Source: Elmis aenea
Lineage: Eukaryota; Arthropoda; Insecta; Coleoptera; Elmidae
Assembly (NCBI GenBank): GCA_947652605.1
Contig: OX393579.1
Coordinates: 46,196,970 to 46,260,969 of the forward strand
Direction of reading: 5' to 3'
DNA length: 64,000 bases
Numbering within the stretch: the first letter of the stretch is position 1; each line of letters begins with the position of its first letter. The translations under genes were made by a program, and so were the position numbers. Below, piece by piece: positions 23,301 to 38,300 of the stretch. The notes under the pieces are model-generated. The model was not told the DNA's origin and did no database searches. It worked only from the letters and a program-made list of their open reading frames with translations.

Positions 23301-26300
23301 GATTGACCATAAATTTCACTGCAGTAATTGAAATGAGACAATACAAGAGAGTTACATAGCATTGTTTTGATTTTAGAAGTTAAGTATTGTCTGTGAGGAA
23401 AAATTAATTTGAGGTTTAAGAAACTTTTCTTAATATAATTATTTACTTGCGTTTGATATCTGAACGTGTTGCTCAAAACTAAACCTAAATTCCGAGCTTC
23501 CTGTTTAATTGGAATAGAAATGTCACCAATACGAACATCAATATGATCCTTCAAATAATTGATTTTATTAACCTTACCAAATAGAAGTACGACAGATTTA
23601 TTGGGATTAGTTATAAGATTGTGTTTTTTTGAAATTGCATTTATGGAATCAAGATCTGTATTGATATTAGATATTGCGTTATGATAATCCTTAAATGGAA
23701 AAGAATGCAATAGCTGGCAATCATCGGCAAACATTTTCATTTTACATGTTGAAACGTATTTATAAAAAGTAGAAGTGTATATGATGAACAGCAGTGGCCC
23801 TAGGATAGAGCCCTGCGGAACACCGTTGTTTACAGCTTCAAACTGAGAGTACTCCTGCAAGACTTTCACACTTTGAAATCTGTTGGATAAATAGCTATTA
23901 AATAATTTTAGAGCCGATGGTGACAATCCTATGTTTTCAAGAATCGCTAATAATACAGGGTGATTAATGGTATCAAAGGCTTTACTGTAGTCAAGTAGTG
24001 TAAGTGCTGTTATATTGTTTGAGTCAGTAGCTGATATTATTTCATCGGTGACATAGAGTAATGTCGTTGTGCAACTTCGATTAGGTCGAAATCCAGATTG
24101 AATGTCAGGTAATATGTGATTGTCATTTAGATATTTTCTTAATTGAACATTCATCACTTTTTCTAAAAGTTTTGATAAAACTGGCAAAATGCTAATAGGC
24201 CTGAAATCTTTAAACTCGCTGGGATTCAGTACTTTTGGAACTGGTATAATTATTGATTTTTTCCAACTTTCAGGGAACATGTTAGTAGCCAAGGAAGAAT
24301 TAATGATATGAGTAATGTAGGGAATCAACAGTGGACAGCATAATTTTAAAATATCTATGTTTAAGTTATCGTGTCCAGTTGCTTTACTCTTTAATTCACC
24401 TATTATTTTAAGAATATCAGCGGCATCAACCGAGGAAAATTTGAACAATTGTTGACTATCAAGGATTTTATTGCTTTTATAAAATTCAATGAGATTATCA
24501 ACATCCTGTTTGTTAGATATCGTTGGAATTGAATTTAAAAAATAATTATTGATTTCATTGGGTTTTTGGAGATGACTTGGAATACTATAATTAGGGTTAC
24601 GCCCTATATTTAAGACCTTTAATTCATCCCATAACCGTTTGGAATTACCGATATCAAGTCTTTGTTGAAAAAATACCCGCTTTTCTTGTTTAATCATAAA
24701 ATTGACTGAGTTCCGCAAGGTCTTATAATAGTCCCAATCAGCTGGCATTTTTGACTTTTTATATTTTTTGTAAGCTTTGTCACGTAAGTCACTAGCAAAT
24801 CTAATGGTATCAGTTAACCATGGTGCTTTTCGCTTTGTTATTTTTATTATCCTTAATGGAGCATGCTCATTTAATAATTGAATTACATTATTGTTTAAAA
24901 ATTCAACTTTGTCGTTGATGTTGTTCAAATAAAATATGCATTGCCAAGGAATCATCATTAAATCATGATTAAACTTGTTGACATCAAAATATTTGAAGTC
25001 TCTAATTGTTTTATATACAGGAGCTTTTGCGGTGTTCATTAAATTTAAATCACAGAACACTAACTCGTGGTCAGCAAAGTCGTAATTACAAGCGCCAGAG
25101 GTTTGAACAATGTTAGTAGAGTTTACTAAAATAATATCAATTAGAGTTTCATTTTTCTCATTTATACGTGTAGGGGTTGAAATAATCTGTTCAAAATCAG
25201 TAGCATCAAGCATTGAGTTGAAATAACTAGTCTCCGGTAATTTTGTTTTGATCATATTTATATTAACATCTCCCAAACAGCATACGTTATCACACATACT
25301 AGAGGTCATTGTGAGCGATTGCTCCAATTCATCACAGAATATCTTGTAGCTTATGCTTTGCGGTCTGTAAATACAACCAACGGCCAGAGTTTTATTGCCG
25401 GTTTTAATCTTGACCCAGACTTGTTCAATGTTATTGTTGGATAACAATTTTGTGCATTTTAGTGAATTTTTAATATATAAGCACACTCCACCACCTCTAC
25501 CTACCCTATCTTGGCGAAATAATTTGTAGCCTAGTATATTGATACTTTCATCCACAATATCAGCAGTACACCAAGTTTCGCTGATAGCTATTACATCATA
25601 TGGATTTTCGTTTAAAAAAGATTTTAGTTGTGATAATTTCGGAATTAATGACCTTACATTGACATGCGCTAGCTGCATTGCAATAAGTAATAAGTGACAA
25701 AATTATATATTCAAAACAATGTAGAACAGTAGTATTTCAAGCTAACCCTGCGCACATCTGCTCCTAAATTCTCATGTCTAATAGAGATAACAACACTGGA
25801 TAATACTTAAAAATATAGATAAATTTAGAATAAAGTACAATGTGAATTAGAGGGAGATACAAAAATCAATGTGTTAAAGTAAGGGTATTTAATTTACAGC
25901 TTAAAGATTTTAATTTATGTTGTTACAATAATTGCATTTAAATCTTCACAACAACCGATATGCCTGATAGTTTTGTCATCTAACTTTACAAGGATTTTAC
26001 ACTCAGAGGTCCAAACATTTTTTGAGCCAAACTTACTGACTGCTTTTTGTAGTAATTGCTGTCGATGTTTTGTTAAATCTTCGCGGATGACCACTCGCGT
26101 TCCTTTTAACAGCTTTTTATTTTTGTATATAAGTTTTTTAGTATTTCTGCTTATGAATTTAACAATTATAGGTTTAGTTTTACCTTCTTTTCCAGGTAAC
26201 CGGTGACTACAATCAATTGCTTCAACAGGAATGTCCAAGTTGAGTTTCTTTTTGCATAATTCGCTAATGACTTTGTCCGTATCTTCATTCTTCGACTCCG

Positions 26301-29300
26301 GAAGCCCGAATATACGGAGGCTGTTTCGGCGGGAATACTGTTCACTTTCATCTTTATATAATAGTAGTTGGCGCTTCGTGTTATTCAGTTCTGTTTCTAG
26401 TTGTTCGACCTTTTGATCGTAACTCTGGATAATTTTCTTGAACTCGTCGGCTATACTTTCCCGTATTTTATCCGTTAACTTATCAAAGAATGTGGATGAG
26501 CTGATCACTTTCTCTATGACTTTTTTAATGAGCACATCTTCTTCAGTAGTGGCACGCGTGGCTCTCTGGTCTGGCAGCGGCATGTTATACTTGTATGATT
26601 TTAACTTAATTTTAAATTAGCTTGCTGTAACTTCAACACGTCTACTCACAGGCTCCGCACATCGCAGAAATAAGTATTGTAACTGTCTTTTTAAGATTAG
26701 TTGTTTTGAGGCAGTTCATCATTATAATTAGATTTAATAGTAGTAAAAAATCATAAAGTATTATGAAATGTGAAAAGTATCTTAAATTATTCAAGTTTTC
26801 AATTTTTTGTGGTTAATTTAGTACAACTAGCTCACTTATGAAATCTTTTGTTTTTTTTACAATGGCCACCTAGATTAAACTTAATAAATACAATAATATT
26901 GTTATAACTTGCTTATTTTTAAAGATAAACCTAACAACCCATACTTCAAAGAAACGAGAAAAAAATTGTCTTTTTAATGAACCTACAGCCAACTACGGTG
27001 GACATTTAAAAAAAGTCAAGTTTTGCTTATATCACAAAAATCAAGTGTGCTTTGACTTTTAAGATATTTTTGTCTAATTCTTCGTAAAAATATCTACAGA
27101 ATTATTTATCATTAAAACAATCGTCTGTTTTTTGTTTTTTTCAAAACATTTAAAAAAGTTGAAGATGTAGGTCAAATGTCAAAATGGCATTAAATTTTTC
27201 TTGAAATTCTGCCCAAATTTGCTAATTTAATAGACTATCTAACTCTTATAAATAACAAAGTTTAGCCACACAACACATTTACAACACCCTGTATAACTTT
27301 AAAAAATTTCTCGAAAGCCACCAACAATTTTGACCTTCGCTTGGGAGTGCTTAAAAGTTGATTTTTTTTCGATTTAATTTATAATTTTTTTCGCATTTTT
27401 GGCCATGTTAATTTTTTATTTTGATGCCCTACACCAGGGGTGTGCAAACTTTTTATGCCACGCCCCCATTTTTTTCAGCATGTCAACTTGCGCCCCCTTA
27501 AATTTTTTTTTGCTTTGAAGTTAGCAGGCATCAATAATTTTCGATCAACCGATACGAAATATTACAGAAATACAACATTGCAAACAGAAAACATATTTGA
27601 AATGTAAAAAAACTAATTTACTTTTAAATGTATATTATGGCTGTCATTGCGCCCCCCGCATCGTTCTTCGCGCCCCCAAATGGGGGCAGGCCCCCTAGTT
27701 TGCACACCCCTGCCCTACACCCATAAACAATTTAGGAAATTTTTCTGTATACCACTCAAAATATTGTCGCGTGTAGTCTAAATAATCAATTTGTAACTGA
27801 TATCAAATTATTACACACAAGATTTTGCCACATCACAACAGCAGTTCAAAATATAAAAAATTTACCTCGAGTTACGGCCCCCATCCAACAAGTTAGGTAT
27901 CAAACCATGTCTCAAGCAAGCCGCGTATCCCAAAATATGGTATCGGGCATCTTGAAACCTTCCAGTTAGTATGTACAATCCTCTCAAAGTAATGAACGTA
28001 TCTCTACCCCAATTTCTTGTGTAACCCGTAGCAAAGTGTGGCAAACCTATAAAACATCACAAAGTAGATAAAAAAAGATTACACGAAACTTATGATTACC
28101 TGCTGCTAGCGTTACACACGCCTGAACTTTTCGTCCTTCTTCATTAGTGCGTGTTGGAGGCAATGGTGGTGCTAAATTTGGTGAAAGAGTGGGAAGATCA
28201 GATGATTTAACGTAAGCTCCAAATTGAAATGATCCTAATGCCAAGCCTTTGACAAAAGTCGATCCATTCTTGACAAAACTAAAAAATAATTCCATTGGAA
28301 AATGAGTGTGGACAGTTCATAACGTATTTCTCGAGTCTTTATAATAAAAAAAATAACCTACTCGGACATCAAGTCGTAGCACCGGTCCAAAAGAAGCATG
28401 TAAATTCCAGTAACAATGACGTCGAAGTACGATGGAATCAAATATCGAGGGATATCTTTAAGATGCTTTGTGTTGATTTCTATCCACTCTCCCAGTTCTT
28501 TTGTGCCTTCATCAGTTTTCAGTCTTTGCCAAACATAATCTGAAAAATTAATTTTAAAAACATAATTATCGACTACACTATTCAATGTAGTGCTTGAGAA
28601 GGCAATTGGAGAAAGCGGGTTAAGAAGAAACGGAACACTACTCATTTACAAGAACCAGATCCTAGCGTAAGCAGACGACACAGTCATAGTGACGAGAACA
28701 AGTGAAAACTTAATAGACACTGAGGATCAATAAGCAGAAAATCAAATATATGGAACTAAGAAACAAACTAAACCAATCTAAGACAAGTAAAGATTTAACA
28801 CTAACAGCTGAAGATAAAACAGAATACAAGTTTAAAAAAATAGACGACTTTAATTACTTAGGAGTTATAATAAGCAGTAATGTGGAAGAAAAAAATGAAG
28901 TTAAAGAAAGAATAGCTAAGGGCTCAAGATGTATTAGAGCAGTGTTTTCCAACCTTTTTGTACCTATGCCCCCTTTTTCATAAAAAAAATTATTGCGCTC
29001 CCCTCACTTTTCGTAACAATCTAATTTCATACATACTGGCCTGATATAATAACTATCTAATGGGTTACAAAACAATATTCTGTATAAATAAAGTTATATT
29101 TTTTTTGTTTGTCTTCAAAAATGATATTTTGGTAACAGCTGCGTGCCCCCCTTGCAATAGTCTCGCGCGCCCCACAGGTTGAAAACCACTATATTAGAGC
29201 ATTGAGACAAGTTCTGGACTCGAAGAAGATATACCGAAATGCAAAAGTAAGACTCACACCAGCAGAAGTGTACGGGAGCGAATTTTGGAAGCTGAACTAG

Positions 29301-32300
29301 AAAGAGATGGAAGTCCTAGAGGTATGGGAGAGAAAGGTGTTAAGGATATACAAAGGATGAAAGGTGGGAGCATGTGGTAAAGAAGAACCAACCAAAAACT
29401 GATGATGTATGGACAACCAATAATCATAAATGTCATAAAAGTACAAAGAATAAGATGGCTGGGACACATCAATAGACTATCAACAAAAAAAGCAGCTAGG
29501 AGAGTGCTAGCAGGTGGCGTAGAGCAGTGTTTCTTAAACTGTGGGTCACGACCCAAAAGTAGGTCGCTAGAATTTTATTTTGGGTCGCAAACCATATTGA
29601 AACTTATAATAAAGTTCTTATTAATTTAACCAAGCCAAAAATTAATATTTTATTCATTTTAAAGGTAATTTTTTGTGTAATGAGATTTTAAGTTTTAGTT
29701 TGTAAATAAATGTAATAGTAAATTCAATTTTTTTTTTATATAATTATAAAAATAAAATACGTTGTGAATGGTTAATATGATCATTTTAAAGTATACAAAT
29801 TTTGTTGGGTCGCGACAATTTTTTGAATTGGAAAGTGGGTCGTGAAGAAAAAAGTTTAGGAAACACTGGTGTTGAGGGAAGACCCAGGACTAAGCAGATG
29901 GAAGCGGTGGAGAGAGCTCTGGAAAGACTGGGAATAAGAGATTGGAGATGGGAGGCAAGAGAAATGGAGGAGGATTTGTGGAGAAGCCATGGACCAAATA
30001 GGCCTGGAGAGCTTATTTTATTTATTATACAGTGTCCCAGTTATTGTGCACAGGATGGGAATTTGGTAAACGGTAAGAGATACAGAGTTGGTTAAATAAT
30101 CAAAATGATATATGAATTAATGAATTCTATGAAAAAAAAGGCTTTACAAATCAATAGTTTTTGCGCTATTGATAAAGAATTAAAAATGCTTATAACTTGA
30201 CTATTTGAAATCACACTTAAAATATTATTTGACATTATCAGGACACTTTTTTGCATAGATTTAAATTTGTTAATAAATTTTACCTATCTTCATTTGTTTT
30301 TGTTATTTTAACGATCTTTGCTTTTAACTTGCTTATTTGAAATCATACTCAAAATATTTTTCGACAATATTAAGAAAGTTTTTTGTGTAGATTTGAAACT
30401 TCTTAATACATTTTATCTATCTTCATTTGTTTTTGTTATTTTAACACAAATTTTCTTATTTTAAATACAAGTCGTAGTTGGCTGTGCCACCATTGAAAAG
30501 ATCATTTTTTTTCTCGTTTCATTAATGTATGAGTCGTTAGTTAATCTTTAAAAATTAGTAAGTTTTTACAATATTATTGTATTTATTAAATTTAATCAAA
30601 GTGGCCATTGAAAAACAAAACAAAACATCACATAAATAAACTAAGATATTTTTAACATTTCATAATAATTTATGATTTTTCAGTTACTATTACCCTCGAC
30701 TATTATAGGATATTATAGTCAAGGCTATTACTATTGAATCTAAATTAAAACACGGGTTTAAAGTGTAACTCTCCTTAGGGACAACCAATTTGAAATCTGC
30801 GCTTTGTAGATAATAATGTTTTCTTTAGCATATAACTCTTTGTTTGATAAAATGTTCTGAAAACAGCGAATCTCAAAAAGACAGTTGATTGCAATTGATG
30901 AATTAAAAATAGCTACTTTAAGTGCAAATCATGTTTTGGAAAGAAATATGCTTAGGAAAACATTATCATCTACAAAGTGTAGATCTCAAATTTGTATGGC
31001 CTATGGAGAGTGGAATACACTTTAAACGCATGTTGTAATTTATATTAAACAGTAAATAGTAACTGAAAAATCTTAAATTATTATAATAAAATGTTAAAAA
31101 TATCTTTAATATTGAAGATTTTTTTGTGTTTATTTAAGTACACCTATAAATTTATATGATGTTCTATTTTGTTTTTCAATGGCCACTTTGATTAACCTTG
31201 ATAAATACAATAATATTGTAATAACTTACTTATTTTTAAAGATAAACCTAACAACTCATACATTAATGAAACGAGAAAAAAATTATCTTTCCAATGGTGT
31301 CACAGCCAACTACAACTTGTATTTAAAATAAAAAAGTTGATATTAAAACAACAAAAACAAATCAAGATGGGTAAAATTTATTAAAAAATTGAAATCCCTG
31401 CGAAAAAGTGTCCTGATAATGTCGAATAATATTTTAAGTATGATTTCAAATAGGCAAGCTATAAGCATAAATTGAAAACGTCGTTAATTCATTTTTCATC
31501 AATAGCGCAAAAACAAATGAAGATAGATAAAATTTATTAATAAATTTAAAATCTACACAAAAAAGTGTCCTTACAATGTCGAAAAACATTTTGAGTATGA
31601 TTTAAAATAGGCAAATTAAAAACAAAAATCAAAAACATAATTTTTTTGTTTTTTATCTATAGCGGAAGAACCTTTGATTTTATTCAGGATTATTTTTCAT
31701 AGAATAGTTGCTCTTAAATCATAGATCATTGTGACTCACTTAACCAACTCTGTATCTCTTACCGTTTACGAGATCCCCATGCTGTTCACGATAACTGTTA
31801 CACCCTGTATAATTCAATCGAAAACATAAATATAAAAACCATAGACAAAAAAATTCTTGCAATCACGACAACCGAAAATAAAAACAAAATTCTTACCGAT
31901 CATCCAGTTTCCGTCACGCAAATTGCCGCACATTGGGTGTCCTAAATCGTTGAACATCCTTATTTTCGATAAAAGAGACATAAAACCTGTAAGGACAAAT
32001 TATAAAAATACAAAACCTAAAAATGTAACACAATTCAAAACCTTGCAGTCCACAGTAGACCAACGGACCAAACTTCGGGACATCATAAGCTCCGAAACCT
32101 TTACCCTCGTCTCTCTCTTCTTCGTTACAATGATAAAGGGATCGATTCAAAGCGGCTACGTTCAGTTTATTAACGATATTTTGCAGTTGTACGTTTTCAT
32201 TATTCAGGAAAGTTGTGATAAGGCCACGAAGTTTTTGAATCGACTGTTGAACTGCTAGTGGAAGAGAAACTCTAAAAAAAAAACATTAAAAAAAAATTTA

Positions 32301-35300
32301 CAATACTAAGACGTTAATTCTTTACTCGATCGCAACGACGCTGCCAGGTTTGAAATTTTTGAAGTTCAACTGCACAACATTTGGATCACCGGAATCGCCT
32401 TTCTCGAAAACCCCCGATTCGGACAATTGAATGTTCTTTTTGATTTCCACTTGGTATTCGGACAACCCGTTTACCCATTTGGTGTCTTTAACATATTTAT
32501 CGGGTCGGGCATATTTAGATCCGTCTTTCCTACAAAAAAAAAATCATGTTATATCGATTATATACAGGGTGTCCCAAATTCGAGTAAATGCATGGGGATC
32601 TCGCTTATCTTAAGAGCTACGAGGTCGGTTAAATTAAGGTAAAGTTGCGAAATTAGATGCTCGTCAAATATCTGCAAAGAAAATTTTCATAGCTGTCTTA
32701 GTTCAAAAGTTATTCAAGAAAAACTGAAAAAATAGATTTTTGTTTTTTTGCCCTATTTTCTACATTTTTTAAGATATCGACAATCTGGAAGCACTTCTTC
32801 ATGGCAACTTCTTACTTCTTTATGTTTTAAGATAACATACAATTTCCCACAACGTTTCGTCTCTTCAGAACCATCAACTTAATTTTTTTAAATACGGTTA
32901 AAAAAATTTAATCTCAGTCGGATAGCATTTTGTCTTCTGATTTCAATGATATATGACACTTAATATCTAAAATGGTATTTTACCAGAAAAATTTGAGAAA
33001 AACTTATACAAAAAAAAAGCAAAATAAAAAACAAAACAATTTTTTTGTTTTGTTAAAACTGTCACTTTGACATTAATATGATCGTGATTAATTGTATAAT
33101 TTGCAACCAGCTAGAAATTCTTTGAATTTGTGCTTTTTTTAAATTAAATATAACAATCAACACTTTTTAAGGAATTCGAGAAATGTCATAATATACACAA
33201 AATTTTGTTTTCTCATGGCATGCTTTTTAATTTTTAACAGTTTATTCAATACTTCAATAAAATCAATTACAATATCATATTTGTAACACCTTTTATTTTC
33301 TATAATTATTGACGAAAATTATTTTAACAATACTCCGCAATACACGAAGGGATAGCGAATAAATTAATTAATTAAAACTGTACTACCCGAACATAGTGAA
33401 AATAAAAATTGCGAACAACAGCACAAATATCAAAGAATTTCTAGCTGGTTGCTAATTATACAATTAATCACGATCATATTAATGTCAAAGTGACAGTTTT
33501 AACAGAACAACAAAACAAAAAAATTGTTTTGTTTTTTATTTTGCTTTTTTTTGTACAAGATCATTTGATTCAAAAATTGGACAAAATGAGTTTTTCTCAA
33601 AATTTTGTGGTAAAATATCATTTTAGATATTAAGTGTCATATATCATTGAAATCAGAAGACAAAATGCTATCCGACTATGTGATTAAAATGTTTTCGCCG
33701 TATTTCAAAAAATGAAGTTGATGGTTCTGAAGAGACGAAACGTTGTTGGAAATTCTATGTTATCTCAAAATATAAAGCGAAAGAAGTTGCCATGGAGAAG
33801 TGCTTCCAGATTGACGATATCTTGAAAAATGTAGGAAATAAGGCAAAAAAACGAAAATCAATATTTTTAGTTTTTCTTGAATAACTTTTGAACTAAGACA
33901 GCTATGAAAATTTTCTTTGTAGATATTTGATGAGCATCTAATTTCGCAACTTTGCCCTGATTTAACCGACCTCGTAGCTCTTAAGATAAGCGAGATCCCA
34001 ATGCATTTACTCGAATTTAGGACACCCTGTATATATATAATTTGCAAATAACAAGAGCGTACTTAGAGTCCACATGTTCCATAGACGCTTCCAAAATAAT
34101 TTCATCGAGAACACCTTCGACTCTTAACGCTTTGATGCCTCTCTGATAATTTCCAGCATCACTGTTGGGATGTCCGAAGGCTGTAAATGCCACCAGAATT
34201 ACACTGCGATGTGTTTCTGGGTTATGTCGAGTTACAGCTACGATATCGGCATCAATTTGATCGACATAAACCTGAAACGACGATCGAAGTTATGGCACTG
34301 CGATGGCAAGTTTTGTGATGATGAAATACCTGATTAAAACCTTCTGAACCTAATTTAAAATGAAGGTCATTGAGTGCTCTTTTTGCTGCGATAATTCCGG
34401 ATTTATTTGTCACATACCGGGGGTTGCCTACGGCAAGGGATTCATCGTCGGTCCATTCTGTGTATTGTCTAGGTTCGTTAACCACATGAATCTGGAAATT
34501 AATATTACTTTGGTCTTTAATTTCACACCATACAAAGAGGTCGGTGTCAACTATACTTTCTGATTTTTTGTTTTTTTTTGTAACTTCTATCACTTGTTTT
34601 TCTTTGTAACTACTATCACTTGTTTTTATTAAATTTTTTTAAAACAAGTAATTTTATATCATGGATACAATACAAGGCATTTATTTTTAAATATCTTTTT
34701 GAGTAAATGGAATATAATGTCTACAATGTCATTCAAAAAGTCTGCAACAAATGGGAAAAATATTTATTTTTGATTTCTCAGAAAATTTTATTCTTGATAA
34801 AAGTTGGTGCATGATGGCCTAAAACTAATTTTAAGATGAAGAAAAGTTCTATAAAAAGTCATAGGACATTAGATTTTAACGATTTTTGAAATATTCGCAA
34901 GAAAAAAGTGCCCTTATTTTAGGATACAAAACAATTTTGATGGGAAAAAGTTATTTAGAATCTCGAAATAAGGCTAGTTTTAATTTTTACGGTCAAATTC
35001 CGATTTTTATTTTTTTTTAAATTTCAACATTCAAAAAGTCTGCAACAAATGGAAAAGTTTTTTATTATTGATTTCTCAGAAAATTGTATTCTTGATAAAA
35101 GTTGATGCATGGCCTAAAATTAATTTTAAGACAAAAAAAAGTTTAACAAAAAGTCATAGGGCACTAGATTTTAATGATTTTTGAAATATTCGCAAGAGAA
35201 AAGTGCCCTTAGTTTAAGAGTAGTGCCCTTATTTTAAGAGATACATAAAATTGTATATAAGGGAGTTATTTAGAATCTCCAAATAAGGCTAGATTTAAAT

Positions 35301-38300
35301 TTTCACAGTCAAATTCCAATTTTTATTTATTAAGAAATTTTAAGCACTTTACTTTTGCGAATATTTCAAAAATCGCTAAAATCTAGTGTCCTATGACTTT
35401 TTGTTAAACTTTTTTTATCTTAAAAGTAGTTTTAGGCCATGTACCAACTTTTATCAAGAATAAAATTTTCTGAGAAATTGATAATAAAAAACTTTTCCAT
35501 TCGTTGCAGACTTTAAATGTTAAAATTTCTTAAAAAACAAAAATTTAAATTTGACCTTCAAAATTTAAATCTAACCTTATTTTGAGATTCTAAATAACTT
35601 TTTCCTATAATTTTGTTTTGTATCTCTTAAAATAAGGGCACTTTTTTCTTGCAAATATTTCAAAAATCGTTAAAATCTAGTGTCCTATGACTTTTTATTG
35701 AACTTTTCTTCATCTAAAAATTAGTTTTAGACCATGCACCAACTTTTATCACGAATAAAATTTTCTGAGAAATCGATAATAAAAAACTTTTCCAGTTGTT
35801 GCAGACTTTTTGAATGACGCTGTATAAGAAAAACAAAAGTTGACTATCGTCTAAAACAAATGAGATATCTAAAAACAAATCAGATTCTTTGATTGCTAAA
35901 ATTTCATAATGCAAGACTACTTATGTTTGTGAAAACAAAAAAAAAACAGAAGATAAAGTAAATAAAAAATTACTTCTACAATTTTTTGATTTACCAAAAT
36001 TTGAAAGTAAATGTAAATTCTATACATTTAATCAACTATGTTTTATAGCTTGCGACCTCAGAGAAAAAATAGCGTAACACCCTGTATAAAAAAACACAAC
36101 ACATAAATTTTTAGAACATCACACTATCACATTTTCTTACAAAAATAAAGCTATTAGTGCCAGTATAAGACTTACATGATGTGGTACCAGTTCATCGTAA
36201 CCCCTATTGGAACCGCTAGCACAGCAGGCCATATTTACAAGAGCTGTACTAGGTAAAAGATCAAACACGGAACGTTTTTCAACTGGGCTAGGATTATCGT
36301 GCGTCAAATCCAAAAACAAAGCGTGTGCAATAGATGGAACTAATGGGCGAAGTCTCGGTTGATAAAACGCTCCAACCGGATCTCCTCCATATCTGTATAC
36401 CAAACGGCCTTCTTCATGTGAATCCCATGCTGACATGGCCTCTAAATAAATTTATTAATGTTATATGAGAACAAAACTAACATTGTTTTAACAAACCTCT
36501 AATCAGGGAAGTTATCCCCAAACGGTTAACAAAAATGTTGTCGGTGTGATCAGAATTGGTGAATAGTTCTGCAACGACATACAAATCTGGCTTAACCCTA
36601 CGGGCACAGTCCAGAAGATACTCTGCAACCTAACAATTAAATTTTAAAATTATATCACCAACAAATATCTTTATTATATTTAACGAAGAACATTTAATAC
36701 ACTTTATTTGTGGTCTTTGAAAATGTTTGGAATACATTTATTTACAGAAAACAAAATATTTTGCTTCAACTTTTTGTATTTAAGATTCTAAATTAATTAT
36801 ATATATACCTTTTTAAGCCTGATCTTAAAACATTCAAAATACCAACATGTTAAAATGTTTTTATAATAAACACATTACTTTTTAACATTATCATTATCAA
36901 TACATATTTTTTCACTAAATTAGTAAAACAACAATTAATTCAACAACTTTTGTTGATACGACTACTAAAAAGGTTTTTATTTGTCAACGAAAAACAAATT
37001 CGTTTTTTTTTTTAAGTTTAAAAGATGTCAAGATGTTGATTAATTAAGGATGCTCAAATCAATTTTATCAATTCCTTCATATCAACAAATAACTGTCACG
37101 AAGTTTAGATTAACAACTATCACTAAAGGCTAGTCAGACCTATTGATCACAGGTAAATCACAATAAAATTTATATTAATAGTTTGATCTTTCAATAACTT
37201 TGGAGTACGTAAAATACGAAACCATTATAACAGTAATAATGTACAGCGTGGTCCAAATTCGATGGGATTACATGGGCATCTCGCATATTCAAGATAGAGA
37301 AACTGTCAAATTACAAAAAATGTGCAGTTTTTTGAGACAAACTCAGAACCGTTTCCAAAAATATTTTATCATTTCCAGTTTTTGAGTTATCAGAAAAAAA
37401 GTGTTTATTTGTCATATTGATAATGTGACATATCTCCGTTATTGTTGTAAATATCGAAAAAATTTATGGAGATTATTTTTAGATATTTTTAGGTACAGTA
37501 ATAGTACTAAAAAAAATATTTTAGCTTGCCATTAAAAAGTTATAACCTTTTTTTAAATGGAAGCTTTAGTTGGCTATGACCTTTTTAAATTCCTTATTTT
37601 TTTCTCATTTCAAATATATAAGGTTTGATATATTTATTTTTAATAATACGGAAATAACGAAGGTTTTTTAGTTTTTCTTTTTTAGAAAGTACACTGTAAA
37701 AACAAAAAAAAAACAAGGTGTAAAACATTTTAAAACTCATTTGGTACAAGTTACGAAGGTTTTTTAACTTGTTGAGATAAACAATATAAATATTTGAACA
37801 TAAGATAAACAACAATATACTACATAACTGCAGATTCTGACTGTATTGTTGTTATCTTATGTCAAATATTTATAATGTTCATCTCAACAACCTATTCAAA
37901 AATTTTCGTAACTTATACCACATGAGTTTTAAAGGTTTTAAACTTTGTTTTTTTTTATTGTTTTCACAGCCTACTATGTTTTTCATTAAAAAAAAAACTA
38001 TTTGCGTACTATTAAAAATAAATACATCAAACTTTATAAATTTGAAATGAGAAAACATAAGGAATTTAAATAGGCCATAGCCAACTAAAGCTTCCATTTA
38101 AAAAAAGGTTAGTTTGTCATAATTTTTAAATGGCGAGGTAAAAAAATTTTTTTAGTACCATCAAATTCTACCTAAAAATATCTAAAAATAATCTCTATAA
38201 ATTTTTTTGATATTTATAACAATAACAGAGATATGACAGATTATCAATATGACAAAAAAAAAACACTTTTTCTAATAACTCAAAAACCGGAAATGATAGG

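Larger units (their letters stand above)
22497..26690 (-). mobile_element. Apparently full-length CR1/L2-like LINE, AGL intron 19
   Basis: A two-ORF non-LTR retrotransposon on the minus strand: ORF1 25915-26583, ORF2 22883-25678. A roughly 390-bp 3' tail ends in AATAAAGGC followed by (TTA/ATT)n at about 22497-22515 rather than poly(A), which suits the CR1/L2 group. Both ORFs are open without a stop or frameshift, so insertion is probably recent. The 5' end and target duplication could not be fixed by eye. Left-hand intron sequence 21737-22496 includes a lone hAT-like end at 22003 (CAGGGGTCGGCAACG). Confidence 0.85.
28578..30020 (+). pseudogene. LINE reverse-transcriptase fragment, broken by stops and two hAT insertions
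   Basis: The translation gives LEKAIGESG..., then [17 protein letters not shown] (the catalytic YADD box with a stop in place of Tyr), [29 protein letters not shown], and finally GRPRTKQME..., [19 protein letters not shown]. This order matches the C-terminal half of endonuclease/reverse-transcriptase LINEs unlike the intact copy at 22883-25678. It starts 39 bp upstream of an AGL exon and is interrupted at 28940-29191 and 29525-29868. Confidence 0.8.
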
